Counted from the stretch's first letter, positions 35,255 through 44,877 are shown. The stretch is DNA of 64,000 nucleotides from an uncultured Oceanospirillaceae bacterium (GCA_937138495.1 CAKZPE010000036.1:1-64000), one strand, 5' to 3'. The notes: generated by a model not told the origin, from the sequence alone. Numbers and translations: made by a program.

Positions 35255-35494
35255 TCACTTCACTTCATCCTTCATGCAACTGCTGGTCATGGCATCAAAC
35301 CGTCCACCCTGTCCTTCACATGAACTGCTGATAAAGTGGTCGGAACCGCCCAGATAAGACACCAGCACCGCCGTTCCCAGACACAGCATAATTGCCTTGC
35401 CCGCCCGCACATGCTGTTTACGCAACATCATTATCAGTGCAAATATGCCACTGCCCGCAGACCCCACCATCAAAAGATAAAACAATACCATCAT
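35255..35494 (-). CDS. Small membrane protein, hypothetical
   Basis: A 79-residue protein with two predicted membrane helices (residues 2-22 and 33-50) and a short C-terminal tail with two Cys (SSCEGQGGRF, SSCMKDE) that could form a disulfide outside the membrane. It follows the Nif3-family gene after 23 bases on the same strand. No family is recognised. Confidence 0.55.
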   Translation of the reverse strand: MMVLFYLLMVGSAGSGIFALIMMLRKQHVRAGKAIMLCLGTAVLVSYLGGSDHFISSSCEGQGGRFDAMTSSCMKDEVK

Positions 35495-35517
35495 AATATT
35501 CAGTCCGCTCCGTCTGA

Positions 35518-36279
35518 TCAGGCTGGATTATCAATGTCCACAAAGTGATGTTCAACCCCGAATACATCCGCCAGATGCTCGCCCAGCGCCTTAGCCCCGT
35601 AACGTTCCGTTGCATGATGCCCTGCGGCAAAATAGTGAATGCCTTCTTCTCTGGCACTGTGGGTAGTCGGTTCCGAGATTTCACCGGACAGGTAAGCATC
35701 CACTCCCTGTTCAATGGCTTTATCGATGTATCCCTGTGCACCGCCGGTACACCAGGCAATGGTACTGATCTCTTCCGGGCCAGCATCCACATGTAACACA
35801 TCCCGCCCCAGAATCTCAGCAACCTGTGCAGCAAAATCCGTTGCCTTCAGCGGTGCAGGTAAACGGCCCACTGAACCAATACTCAGGGGATTATCTGCTT
35901 CCAGACCGCCATCGGTAATCAGCCCCAGCTGTTTGGCCAGCTGGGCGTTATTTCCCAATTCAGGGTGACCGTCCAGCGGCAAATGATAGGCCAGCAAACT
36001 GATGTCATGGCCAAGCAAAGTTTGCAGGCGGCGTTTTTTCAGCCCTTTAATAACAGGGTTCTCACCTTTCCAGAAATAGCCGTGATGCACCAGTATCAGA
36101 TCTGCCTGCAAATCCACTGCTTTATCAAGCAATGCCTGAGACGCAGTAACACCGGAAACAATGCAACTGACATCAGATTTACCTTCCACCTGAAGGCCGT
36201 TAGGACAGTAGTCCCGATAGCGCTCAGGGGTCAGCAAGTTATTGGTATAATTTACGATTTCATTCAACTTTACTGCCAT
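35518..36279 (-). CDS. Nif3-like dinuclear metal-centre protein
   Basis: A 253-residue member of the Nif3/YbgI (GTP cyclohydrolase I type 2-like) family. YCPNGLQVEG near residue 28-37, LILVHHGYFW (two metal-binding His) and the C-terminal GHHATERYGAKAL are the family motifs; relatives form hexameric toroids with two metals per subunit. The cellular role is unsettled. The start at 36279 (MAVKLNEIV) is chosen from family length; 29 extra codons upstream are unlike any relative. It is divergent from the algW-type gene, an arrangement also seen in Pseudomonas-like genomes. Confidence 0.92.
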   Translation of the reverse strand: MAVKLNEIVNYTNNLLTPERYRDYCPNGLQVEGKSDVSCIVSGVTASQALLDKAVDLQADLILVHHGYFWKGENPVIKGLKKRRLQTLLGHDISLLAYHLPLDGHPELGNNAQLAKQLGLITDGGLEADNPLSIGSVGRLPAPLKATDFAAQVAEILGRDVLHVDAGPEEISTIAWCTGGAQGYIDKAIEQGVDAYLSGEISEPTTHSAREEGIHYFAAGHHATERYGAKALGEHLADVFGVEHHFVDIDNPA

Positions 36280-36375
36280 AATTTGTGCCGCATAGTTCCC
36301 ATTAATGGATAAGTATCCGTATAATTCTAAATCCAGTCGATCCTGATCGCACCTAATAAAAGGCAATCCTGACGC

Positions 36376-37692
36376 ATGCGTAGACTTTCGTTTCTTATCT
36401 GGCCGACTATTTCGGGTGTTCTTGCGGCTACTTTATTGCTGTTATACGTGCCGGGGCTGATACCCGCCAACCAGATAACCGATCTGTTTGCCGATGCCGA
36501 ACGTCCGGTAGAACGTACCATCACCACCGTTGGCCCGGCCTCTTATGCTGAGGCTGTCGATATTGCCTCCCCCAGTGTTGTAAACATCTATACCCGCACC
36601 GTCGTGCAACCGAAAGAATCAGCAACGATCACCGAACCGGCGACCGTGCCGGACACTGCCCTGCCGAAAAAATACGAAGGCGACAATCTGCAGGGGCGTG
36701 ACAAAGTTCATACCAGCCTGGGGTCGGGGGTAATCCTCACCCATGACGGCTACATTGCCACCAATAACCACGTTATCGCTAATGCGGATGAAATTACCGT
36801 TGCCCTGAAAGACGGCCGCGAAGCACTGGCACAGGTGATCGGCCGTGACCCGGATACCGACCTGGCCGTGCTGAAAATCGACCTGCCCGACCTGCCCATT
36901 ATTACCATCAGCTCCTCAAATAATCTGCGGGTGGGTGATGTTACCCTGGCCATCGGTAACCCGTTCGGCGTCGGCCAGACAGTTACCATGGGCATTATCA
37001 GTGCGACCGGCCGTAACCAGGTTGGCCTGAACACCTATGAAAACTTTATTCAGACAGATGCCGCGATTAACCCGGGTAACTCTGGCGGCGCGCTGATCGA
37101 CCCTTACGGCAATCTGATTGGCATCAATACAGCGATCTTCTCCCGCAGCGGGGGCTCGCTGGGCATCGGCTTTGCGATTCCGTCCAATCAGGCCATTGTG
37201 GTCATGAAAGACCTGATTGAACACGGCCGGGTAATCCGTGGCTGGCTGGGCATTGAAGCGCAGGAAATGACCGCACAGCTGGCGGAATCCTTTGCACTGA
37301 AAGAAAACCGCGGCCTGATTATTGCCGGCATTTACCGCGACGGCCCGGCTCACCTTGGCGGCCTGCAACCGGGCGATATCATGCTGGAAATCGAAGGTGA
37401 AAAAATCATCGACGGCCGCAGCTCCATGCGCCAGATTGCTCAGGTACGCCCGGGCAGCCAGATTCAGATCAAAGCCCTGCGGGATGGCGAGTTGCAAGAC
37501 TTCACGGTTGAAATCATTGAGCGACCAACGCCACCTAAACCGGATGCTAATCAGACACCTGCACAGAAAGCCGATACAGCGCCAGCACCTGAAGCGGCGC
37601 CTGAAACTGCTCCGGAACAGCCTGCACCTGAACAGCCTTCTTCTGAACAGTCTTCTTCTGAAAAGCCTAGGCCGCATAAACCGGCCGAATAA
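36376..37692 (+). CDS. algW: DegS/AlgW-type periplasmic serine protease
   Basis: HtrA-family protease of 438 residues anchored by an N-terminal helix (about 7-25). The triad is His132 (TNNHVI), Asp162 (TDLAVL) and Ser236 (GNSGGAL). One PDZ domain follows at about 280-375, so the gene belongs to the DegS/AlgW group that cleaves an anti-sigma factor during envelope stress. The last 55 residues are a Pro/Glu/Ala/Ser-rich tail absent from typical members. A strong terminator follows. Confidence 0.9.
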   Translation: MRRLSFLIWPTISGVLAATLLLLYVPGLIPANQITDLFADAERPVERTITTVGPASYAEAVDIASPSVVNIYTRTVVQPKESATITEPATVPDTALPKKYEGDNLQGRDKVHTSLGSGVILTHDGYIATNNHVIANADEITVALKDGREALAQVIGRDPDTDLAVLKIDLPDLPIITISSSNNLRVGDVTLAIGNPFGVGQTVTMGIISATGRNQVGLNTYENFIQTDAAINPGNSGGALIDPYGNLIGINTAIFSRSGGSLGIGFAIPSNQAIVVMKDLIEHGRVIRGWLGIEAQEMTAQLAESFALKENRGLIIAGIYRDGPAHLGGLQPGDIMLEIEGEKIIDGRSSMRQIAQVRPGSQIQIKALRDGELQDFTVEIIERPTPPKPDANQTPAQKADTAPAPEAAPETAPEQPAPEQPSSEQSSSEKPRPHKPAE

Positions 37693-37709
37693 CCGGCAAC
37701 CTCTGATAC

Positions 37710-37748
37710 AAAAAATCCCGGCAACGTTCAGCGTTACCGGGATTTTTT
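37710..37748. terminator. Bidirectional terminator after algW
   Basis: AAAAATCCCGGCAACG and CGTTACCGGGATTTTT form a long hairpin with one mismatch; A-run and T-run flank it, serving the convergent MFS gene as well. Confidence 0.92.
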
Positions 37749-37763
37749 AATGCCGCAAATCAG

Positions 37764-38966
37764 TCAGGATACCGGCCCTGCTGCGGCCTCTTTTTGCCAG
37801 ATGACTTCCATGCCCGGCGCCGGATGCTCAGGTACCATCCGGGCTAATATCAGTGATATCCCCGCCATCGCTGCGCCGGTTAAAAACACCGCCGCCGGTG
37901 ACATAATCCACAGCAAGCCATAGGCTGCCGGCAACACTACAGCCGCAATATGGTTAATTGAAAAAGCGACGCCGGCTGTAGACGCCATGTCTTTCGGATC
38001 AGCAATTTTCTGTAAATAGGTTTTCTGGGCAATGGCCATAGAAAACAGTATGTGATCAAGAATATACAGGCCAACTGCAATCCACGGATCTGACACAAAG
38101 GCATACGCCCCAAAGACCAGCATCAGGCCGATATATTCCAGCGTCAGTGCCCGGCGCTCACCCCAGTGGCCAATCAGCTTGCCAATTTTCGGTGCCAGCA
38201 GCATGTTCATAAAGCCATTGGCCAGAAACAGCAGAGAAATCTCCCCGGCACTGAAGCCAAACTTTTCCACCATCAGAAAACCCGCGAACACCACAAAGAT
38301 CTGACGGCGGGCACCGCCCATAAATGTCAGGGCGTAATACAGCCAGTAACGTTTGCGCAGAATCAGCTTTTTATGCTGCTCCACTTTTTCCGGAAAATGG
38401 CTAAACCAGCGCCAGCAGAACAGCGTAATCAGAATGGTAATCCCTCCGCCCAGAAGGTACACCAGCTCCATGGCGATACCCGCCACATCCAGCGCCAGCC
38501 ACACCAGCCCGAATGCCACCAGGCTGGCAAACGAACGTACAGCGACCTGCTTGCCCAACTGATGCGCCGCGGTTTTCTTATCGAACCACTGCAATGACAA
38601 AGACTGGTTCATCGTCTCATAGTAATGAAAGCCAATAGACATCAGTACCGTGGTGCAATACAGCCCCACCTCGGTAGGAAAGAATCCGGTTAGCGCGGTC
38701 CCCAGCCCCAGCAACAGCAGAGATACCAGCGCCAGCGTTTGCTCACGCATAAACACCAGCAGCAGTACAGCGGCGAACGCCATAAAGCCCGGGATCTCCC
38801 GCAGCGACTGCAAAATACCGATTTCTACGCCGGTAAAGGCCGCCCGCTCAATCACAAAATTATTCAGCAGTGCCTGCCATACCCCGAACGATATTGGCAT
38901 CGATACCGCCATCAGAATCAGCAGCATTTCCGGGCTGCGCCAATCGATTCCCTTTAACAACTTCAT
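37764..38966 (-). CDS. MFS transporter
   Basis: Integral membrane protein of 400 residues with about 12 hydrophobic helices. SMPISFGVWQALLNNF starts the first helix and LLFLANGFMNMLLAP lies in the second half. The MFS fold is inferred from the helix pattern and weak motif ALVSLLLLGLGTALTGF; no substrate-defining motif is visible. It is divergent from an AraC-type regulator across 80 bases, which suggests inducible control of transport. Confidence 0.78.
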   Translation of the reverse strand: MKLLKGIDWRSPEMLLILMAVSMPISFGVWQALLNNFVIERAAFTGVEIGILQSLREIPGFMAFAAVLLLVFMREQTLALVSLLLLGLGTALTGFFPTEVGLYCTTVLMSIGFHYYETMNQSLSLQWFDKKTAAHQLGKQVAVRSFASLVAFGLVWLALDVAGIAMELVYLLGGGITILITLFCWRWFSHFPEKVEQHKKLILRKRYWLYYALTFMGGARRQIFVVFAGFLMVEKFGFSAGEISLLFLANGFMNMLLAPKIGKLIGHWGERRALTLEYIGLMLVFGAYAFVSDPWIAVGLYILDHILFSMAIAQKTYLQKIADPKDMASTAGVAFSINHIAAVVLPAAYGLLWIMSPAAVFLTGAAMAGISLILARMVPEHPAPGMEVIWQKEAAAGPVS

Positions 38967-39047
38967 ACATCACCCTGATCAGTCTTAATTGCTCTGAATT
39001 ACCTGAGCTACTTTAAAAGCTCTCTGATTTGTCGTATATAATCGATT

Positions 39048-39890
39048 ATGACAAAAAATAACGCGAAACAGACAAATAAAGCCCCCTGGCCTGCTCACTG
39101 GATCAGCCCGGAAGATATTCAGGCCGGCTTACCGGAAGATGTCCCCCGTAAGCTGGTGATTCGCCACTTTGGCCATGAGGCAAATCATTACTCCCCCTAC
39201 CATTGCCATAGCTGGGGCCAGCTGCTGTTCATTTCCGAAGGGCTGGTTCAAGTCAGCGCCCGGAATATCGGCCACTGGATCGTACCGCCACAGCGGGCCG
39301 TCTGGATTCCCCCGTTCATAGAACATGACGCCCTTTCCCTGCAGCGCCTGCAAATGCATAACGTATATATTTCGCCACAAGCGGCAGCAGGAATGCCGGA
39401 TAACTGTCAGGTTGTGCACATTACCCCGCTGCTCCGGGAGCTGATTATGGCCCTGTCAGTCTTGCCCCGTCTGTACAATGAAGCCGGTGCCGACGGCCGC
39501 ATGGTTGAAGTCTTTCTCGACCAGCTTAAAGCCACGCCGGAAGTTCCGCTTCACCTGCCACAGCCCGGCAGTGAACGGCTACAGAAACTGACGCTCAGCC
39601 TGCAGCAAAACCCTGCGGACAACCGCCCACTGCAATACTGGGCTGACCAGATCGGCTGCAGCGAACGCACTCTCGCGCGGCGTTTTCATAAAGAAACCGG
39701 CATGACTTTCGGCCAGTGGCGCCAGCAGGCCCGGTTGCTGGAAGCCCTCAGCCGTATCGCCCGGGGGCAGTCCATCGCCAGCATCGCACAGGACCTGGGA
39801 TACAGTAGCCAGAGCGCGTTTATCAGCATGTTCCGCAAAGCACTGGGCAAAACCCCTGCCCGCTACTTTCAGCCCACAGGGGCTGATTAA
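39048..39890 (+). CDS. AraC-family transcriptional regulator
   Basis: A 280-residue regulator with an N-terminal cupin-type sensor (HYSPYHCHSWGQLLFISEG, residues about 47-65, includes metal-like His) and two C-terminal HTH motifs: ADQIGCSERTLARRFHKETG and SIASIAQDLGYSSQSAFISM followed by FRKALGKTPARYF. Divergent from the MFS transporter gene, its likely target. The ligand is unknown. Confidence 0.9.
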   Translation: MTKNNAKQTNKAPWPAHWISPEDIQAGLPEDVPRKLVIRHFGHEANHYSPYHCHSWGQLLFISEGLVQVSARNIGHWIVPPQRAVWIPPFIEHDALSLQRLQMHNVYISPQAAAGMPDNCQVVHITPLLRELIMALSVLPRLYNEAGADGRMVEVFLDQLKATPEVPLHLPQPGSERLQKLTLSLQQNPADNRPLQYWADQIGCSERTLARRFHKETGMTFGQWRQQARLLEALSRIARGQSIASIAQDLGYSSQSAFISMFRKALGKTPARYFQPTGAD

Positions 39891-40015
39891 AACAGCATCC
39901 GTAACACCATCATTTTATTCATATTTGCCTGCAAAACTCTCATACACAGGCATATCCGGCCCGGGATTCTTGAGTTAGAATGCGATCAATATTGTCTCAC
40001 TGTAAGGCTGTTGCT

Positions 40016-41077
40016 ATGTCTAATCTGTTCACCCGTTTATTAAATGAACGCCCTTACCTGCTTGCTGACGGAGCCCTTGGAACCAACCTGTTCAAAATGG
40101 GCCTGCAAACCGGCGACGCGCCGGAACTCTGGAATACCGATTACCCTGAACGCATTCAGGAACTGGCCCAACAATTCATCGACGCCGGTTCAGATATTCT
40201 GCTCACCAACAGCTTTGGTGGCACCCGTTACCGCCTGAAACTGCACAATGCTCAGGACCGTGTTGATGAACTGAATGCCAAATCTGCACAGTTACTGAAA
40301 GAGCTGGCCAATGCCAGCGACCGGGACATTGTCGTGGCTGGCTCCATGGGCCCAACCGGTGAAATTCTGGTCCCTGCCGGCACCCTGACTTTTGAAGACG
40401 CGTACGATGCCTTCAAAGAACAGGCAGAAGCACTTAAGGCAGGTGGCGTTGATGTCCTGTGGATTGAAACGATTTCCGATGCGACTGAAGCCAAAGCCGC
40501 TTACGATGCCGCCGCCAGCACCGGTCTGCCAGTGGTGTACACCATGAGCATCGATACCAACGGCCGTACTATGATGGGTGTTACCCCGTCTGATCTGATT
40601 AAACTGAGCACCGAACTGGACCATCCGCCAGGCGCCTGCGGCACCAACTGCGGCATTGGCGCATCTGAAGTGGTTGCTGCCATCATGAACATGAAAAATG
40701 CAGCTGAACAGCAGCAAACCGATCCGGTACTGGTGGCAAAAGCCAACTGCGGTATCCCGGAATATGTCGACGGTAAGATCGTTTACAGCGGTACGCCGGA
40801 ACTGATGGCACAATACGCCCGCCTGGTACGCGATGCCGGCGCTAAAATTATCGGCGGTTGCTGCGGAACGTCACCGGAGCATATTGCTGCCATGCGTGAC
40901 TCGCTGGAAGGTTATGAGCCGGGCACCGCTCCGGACATTGAAACCCTTGAAGCACAACTTGGCCCTATTACCCAGGGTGCTAAGGCACAGTTAGGCGGTG
41001 ACCTGAGTGTTGCCGGCGGCTCCCTGAGTGGCGGCGGGCGCGAGCGTCGCTCACGCCGCGGTGCCCGCAAATCTTAA
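40016..41077 (+). CDS. bmt: Betaine-homocysteine S-methyltransferase
   Basis: Zinc enzyme of 353 residues in the homocysteine S-methyltransferase family, using a methylated donor such as glycine betaine to make methionine. PYLLADGALGTNLF is the N-terminal signature; zinc ligands are Cys212 (GTNCGIG) and Cys282-Cys283 (GGCCGTSPEHI). The bacterial short form is common in marine alpha- and gammaproteobacteria. The C-terminal tail (about 335-353) is Gly/Arg-rich, GGSLSGGGRERRSRRGARKS, which is unusual. The start at 40016 fits the family; a longer frame adds 12 codons. Donor specificity cannot be decided by eye. Confidence 0.85.
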   Translation: MSNLFTRLLNERPYLLADGALGTNLFKMGLQTGDAPELWNTDYPERIQELAQQFIDAGSDILLTNSFGGTRYRLKLHNAQDRVDELNAKSAQLLKELANASDRDIVVAGSMGPTGEILVPAGTLTFEDAYDAFKEQAEALKAGGVDVLWIETISDATEAKAAYDAAASTGLPVVYTMSIDTNGRTMMGVTPSDLIKLSTELDHPPGACGTNCGIGASEVVAAIMNMKNAAEQQQTDPVLVAKANCGIPEYVDGKIVYSGTPELMAQYARLVRDAGAKIIGGCCGTSPEHIAAMRDSLEGYEPGTAPDIETLEAQLGPITQGAKAQLGGDLSVAGGSLSGGGRERRSRRGARKS

Positions 41078-41141
41078 ACAGATACTGCCAGAGGCTCTTT
41101 ATAACAAACATTTTCTGAAAAACAGCCTCATTCACAGCGAT

Positions 41142-41170
41142 AAAGCCCGGCTATAACAGCCGGGCTTTTT
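41142..41170 (+). terminator. Rho-independent terminator of bmt
   Basis: AAAGCCCGGCT and AGCCGGGCTTT form an 11-base stem with a five-base loop and T-run. Confidence 0.92.
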
Positions 41171-41524
41171 ATTTGTCTGCCTGTCATCCCGCATGCTGCT
41201 CTCAGCCGAATAAACCCTCACAAAACACCGCTGACAGTTCATTAAATTATCTGATAAATGAATGACTTACCAAACAAGTGTTTGGCCGCCCCCCTTCTTT
41301 CTGAAGGTTGCAATGCAATAGGATAATTTGCTTCACGCCAAGTACCCACTACGGGGAATCATGCTGTAACACGTGATTTATATATAGTATGTTTATCTTT
41401 TAGTGTTATGGCGGCGGCCTGACGGAGAAACTAAAAAATGGAGAAAAACTCCCACACAGCCAGCAATTACAGGCTGTGAAAGCGTTTTCATCGGTTTCCT
41501 TGAGCATACAAAGGATGGTAGTAC
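41171..41524. other. Intergenic region upstream of the binding-protein / GGDEF-EAL operon
   Basis: A 354-base gap. It contains the perfect palindrome at 41270-41285 and A+T-rich stretches around 41375-41405. No gene is seen. Confidence 0.4.
41270..41285. promoter_or_regulatory. Perfect palindrome CCAAACAAGTGTTTGG-type site
   Basis: CCAAACA and TGTTTGG are perfect reverse complements with two central bases. It lies about 240 bases before the binding-protein gene. A TetR- or LysR-type operator is plausible, but no regulator is adjacent. Confidence 0.35.
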
Positions 41525-42292
41525 ATGAATCGCAAGACCGGATTTACCCACAGAATGTTATTACTCATGCTGTCCGTAACCTGTCTGTTTTCAACATCCG
41601 CTCTGGCAGCTGCCGATATGAAGCTTTTCGCCAGCCATTACCCGCCGTTTAACATTGCAGATAACCCCCAGGCACCCGGGTTTGACGTGGAAGTTACAGA
41701 AGCAGCATTTGCCGCATCGGGTATCAAAGTACATGTAAATTTTCAGCCCTGGGCAAGAATTATGCGGGATGTTCAGGCAGGTAATGCAACCGCGGCGGTA
41801 ACTTGCAGCTCAAATCCGGAACGCCGCAAACAGCTCTATTACAGTGACCAGATCAGCAGTAGCCAGATAGGCATCTTCAGCCATAAGTCTCTGGATACCA
41901 GCCAGATACAATCACTGGAAGACCTGCGAAATTACCGGGTAGTGTCGGTCAACGGGTATGGAACCCAAACCGAACTGCTAAACAGAAACATAAAAACGCT
42001 GAACGTAAACCGCATGGAAGAAGCGATAAACCTCATTGCCCGACAGCGTCAGGATATTTTTTATATCGGGCGTGAAGCAACGTTGTTTATCGCCAACCAG
42101 CTCGGACTCGCACAGGACATTAAATTCACGCCACTGAAAGAAAAATCCACCCTCAAACTGTACGTCTGTTTCAGTAAACAGTGGCCGGGGGTGCAACAAC
42201 TGATACAACTGTTTAACCAAGGCTTACAACGGATCCGTACTAACGGCGTTCTTCAGGAGATACACGCACGCTATGGTCTTACACCCTTTTAA
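41525..42292 (+). CDS. Periplasmic solute-binding protein, first gene of a signalling operon
   Basis: Exported protein of 255 residues with a signal peptide (about 1-29, ending ALAAAD). LFASHYPPFNIADNPQAPGFDVEVTEAA is the usual N-terminal unit of family 3 binding proteins, and VVSVNGYGTQTELL and GVLQEIHARYGLTPF fit the rest of the fold. No transporter is adjacent; the next gene, 22 bases on, is a GGDEF-EAL protein with a periplasmic loop. A sensor partnership is therefore possible. Confidence 0.8.
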   Translation: MNRKTGFTHRMLLLMLSVTCLFSTSALAAADMKLFASHYPPFNIADNPQAPGFDVEVTEAAFAASGIKVHVNFQPWARIMRDVQAGNATAAVTCSSNPERRKQLYYSDQISSSQIGIFSHKSLDTSQIQSLEDLRNYRVVSVNGYGTQTELLNRNIKTLNVNRMEEAINLIARQRQDIFYIGREATLFIANQLGLAQDIKFTPLKEKSTLKLYVCFSKQWPGVQQLIQLFNQGLQRIRTNGVLQEIHARYGLTPF

Positions 42293-42313
42293 CCCGTTCC
42301 GGGGACAGACAAT

Positions 42314-44722
42314 ATGATCCCGTTACGACAGCAACTGGGATTCAGAAACTTCATACTGGCGCTGATTATGATGCTGGTACTGAGTCTGGTCTCCTCCGCC
42401 GTGCAGATTTATTCCGACTGGCAGGCTACCAGCCGTAACATGGAAAATCAGGTGCATCAGACCCTGGGTCTGCTGGAAGAATCGGCCATTCAGGCGGCCT
42501 ATCAGCTGGACCGGGTACTGGCCCAGCGAATTGTGGTCAGCCTGATGAAAACCCCGTCCATTTTTAAAGCAGAAATTCAGGACGACTGGGGAAACCGGCT
42601 GGCTGAAATCGAACGGCCCGTCATGAACTCCAGCATTTACTGGTATGACAATAACTTCGTTGAACGCTATAAAACCATCAATCACACGCTGACCCTGCCG
42701 GAAAAAGATATCGGCGTCGGCAGCCTGGAAGTATCCGTCGATCAGGCGGAAGTCATGAAAGACTTCACCCGCCGCAGTTGGCAGGTGGTTTACATCAAGC
42801 TGATTGAATCTCTGATCACTGCGGTTCTGTTTTTCGGCGTATTCTTCTTTTTCGTGACCCGGCCAATCATCAATATTACCCACAATATTGCCGGCCTGAA
42901 GACGGACCCGGAACACCCTGAACTGCTGAACCTGCCTGCCCGGCACAAAGGTGATGAACTGGGTTTCCTGATTAAAAGCTTCAATAACATGCTGGATAAA
43001 CAGCTGCGCATTGAACGCTCCCTGACTGACCGGGAAGCGTATTTCCGCGCGGTAATGGAACAGGCCAGTGACGGAATATTCCTGCTCGACCCCTACGGCC
43101 AACTGCTGGATGTTAACGCCAGCGCCTGTTACGCACTCAAACTCAGCAAAGAAGAATTACTCAGCTGCAGCCTGTTTGATATCTGTAACGAGAAATATCA
43201 CGACGACCTGCGGGCGATGATCAAAGAAGCGGACTTTAATACATCCATCACCAAGGAAGTGGAAATGTACCGTCGGGATAAATCCATCAACCTGATGGAA
43301 ATCCGCACCGTACAGGTCAAAATTAACGGCGAAACCTGCCTGCTCAGTTCGGCACGGAACATCGGTAAACGTAAATCAGCAGAAGAACGCATCAAATATC
43401 TGGCGTTCTATGACTCCCTCACTGACCTGCCGAACCGTCAGCTCCTTAATGACCGGATCACCCAGGCCCTGCGCATTGCCAACCGCCATCAGCATACCGG
43501 CGGCATCCTGTTCCTGGACCTGGACCGCTTTAAGCTGATCAACGACTCCCTGGGCCACAGCGTGGGTGACAACCTGCTGAAACAGGTTGCCCTGCGGCTG
43601 AAATCCAGCCTGCGCAGTGAAGATACCGTGGCCCGCCTGGGCGGTGACGAATTCGTCATCCTGGTGCCGGAAGTTCCCACTGAAGAATGCAGCGCGACTA
43701 CAGGTATCCAGCATCTGGCCCAGAAAATTCTGCAGCTGTTTAAACAGCCCTTCATCATCAACGGCCATAAACTCTTTGTATCCACTAGCGTCGGCATCAC
43801 CCTCTTCCCACAGGCCAATGCAGTGAACATTGATGACCTGCTGCGACAGGCCGATACTGCCATGTATCAGTCCAAGCGTCAGGGCCGCAACCAGCTGTGC
43901 TTTTACCAGCAACAGTTACAGGAAAGTGTTAACGAACGCCTGACCCTGGAAAAAGATCTGCACCACGCGCTGGAACATGATGAGTTCGAACTCTTCTATC
44001 AGCCTCAGGTAAATGTTCGGGGCCAGCTTATCGGGATGGAAGCCCTGCTGCGCTGGCGGCATCCGCAACACGGACTGGTCGCGCCGGATAACTTCATTGG
44101 TGTTGCCGAAGAAACCGGCCTCATCCTGCCGATAGGCAGCTGGGTACTGGAAGAAGCATTCCGTCAGCTCATTAGCTGGCAGGCGCAAACCCTGCCGGCA
44201 AGCTTCCGCCGTTTATCCATCAATATCAGCCCCAAGCAATTTATTCAGCCTGACTTTGTTGATCAGCTTGAAGCCCTGCAGCAGCAAACCGGTATCGATT
44301 CTTCACTGATCTGTCTGGAACTGACCGAAAACATGCTGATCGAGAACATCGAAGCGGCAGCCGGCCAGATGCGCCGGCTCAAAGAACTGGGAGTTCATCT
44401 GTCGATTGATGACTTCGGCACCGGCTACTCATCGCTGCGGTACCTGAAAACCCTGCCGCTGAATGAGCTGAAGATCGACAAATCCTTCGTGCATGACATC
44501 CGCACCGATGCCAGCAGCCTGACCATTGTTGAAACCATTATTGCTATGGCTGACAGCCTCGATCTGGAGATTATTGCGGAAGGGGTGGAAACCCAGGCGG
44601 ATCAGGAACTATTGGAATCCCTTGGCTGCATGCACTTCCAGGGCTACCTTTACAGCAGACCTGTACCGGCCGTTGAATGTAACCACATGTTCTCTTCTAA
44701 ACCGCTGGCCGTGCTGGACTGA
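42314..44722 (+). CDS. Membrane GGDEF-EAL protein with HAMP and PAS domains
   Basis: An 802-residue cyclic di-GMP enzyme. A helix at about 13-33 and another near 155-180 flank a periplasmic domain; a HAMP region (about 180-235) and a PAS domain (about 240-350, MEQASDGIFLLDPYGQLLDV) follow. The GGDEF domain (about 360-530) keeps the full RLGGDEF motif, and the EAL domain (about 545-790) keeps MEALLRWRHP and DDFGTGYSSLRYLKTLP. Both active sites look intact, so it may make or break cyclic di-GMP. It probably shares an mRNA with the binding-protein gene upstream. Confidence 0.93.
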   Translation: MIPLRQQLGFRNFILALIMMLVLSLVSSAVQIYSDWQATSRNMENQVHQTLGLLEESAIQAAYQLDRVLAQRIVVSLMKTPSIFKAEIQDDWGNRLAEIERPVMNSSIYWYDNNFVERYKTINHTLTLPEKDIGVGSLEVSVDQAEVMKDFTRRSWQVVYIKLIESLITAVLFFGVFFFFVTRPIINITHNIAGLKTDPEHPELLNLPARHKGDELGFLIKSFNNMLDKQLRIERSLTDREAYFRAVMEQASDGIFLLDPYGQLLDVNASACYALKLSKEELLSCSLFDICNEKYHDDLRAMIKEADFNTSITKEVEMYRRDKSINLMEIRTVQVKINGETCLLSSARNIGKRKSAEERIKYLAFYDSLTDLPNRQLLNDRITQALRIANRHQHTGGILFLDLDRFKLINDSLGHSVGDNLLKQVALRLKSSLRSEDTVARLGGDEFVILVPEVPTEECSATTGIQHLAQKILQLFKQPFIINGHKLFVSTSVGITLFPQANAVNIDDLLRQADTAMYQSKRQGRNQLCFYQQQLQESVNERLTLEKDLHHALEHDEFELFYQPQVNVRGQLIGMEALLRWRHPQHGLVAPDNFIGVAEETGLILPIGSWVLEEAFRQLISWQAQTLPASFRRLSINISPKQFIQPDFVDQLEALQQQTGIDSSLICLELTENMLIENIEAAAGQMRRLKELGVHLSIDDFGTGYSSLRYLKTLPLNELKIDKSFVHDIRTDASSLTIVETIIAMADSLDLEIIAEGVETQADQELLESLGCMHFQGYLYSRPVPAVECNHMFSSKPLAVLD

Positions 44723-44807
44723 ACCAGTCGCCAACATCTGGCCGGGCCTTCCCGGCCCTTATGTCTGACGAACTGCAGGACAAATCACAAGTACAAATCA
44801 CAAATAC

Positions 44808-44845
44808 AAAAAAACCGGTCCCCCTTAAGGCGACCGGTTTTTTGT
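44808..44845. terminator. Bidirectional terminator between GGDEF-EAL and chemoreceptor genes
   Basis: AAAACCGGTC (44811-44820) pairs with GACCGGTTTT (44832-44841) and is flanked by A-run and T-run. Just before it a short unit (ACAAATCACAAGT / ACAAATCACAAAT) repeats. Confidence 0.9.
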
Positions 44846-44877
44846 ATCTGTTGTGAACCGTTCAGTAGCGCTACTGA

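Noticed and set aside
42323-43102. 259-codon minus-strand frame
   Set aside because: Antisense to the well-supported GGDEF-EAL gene; a codon-bias shadow.
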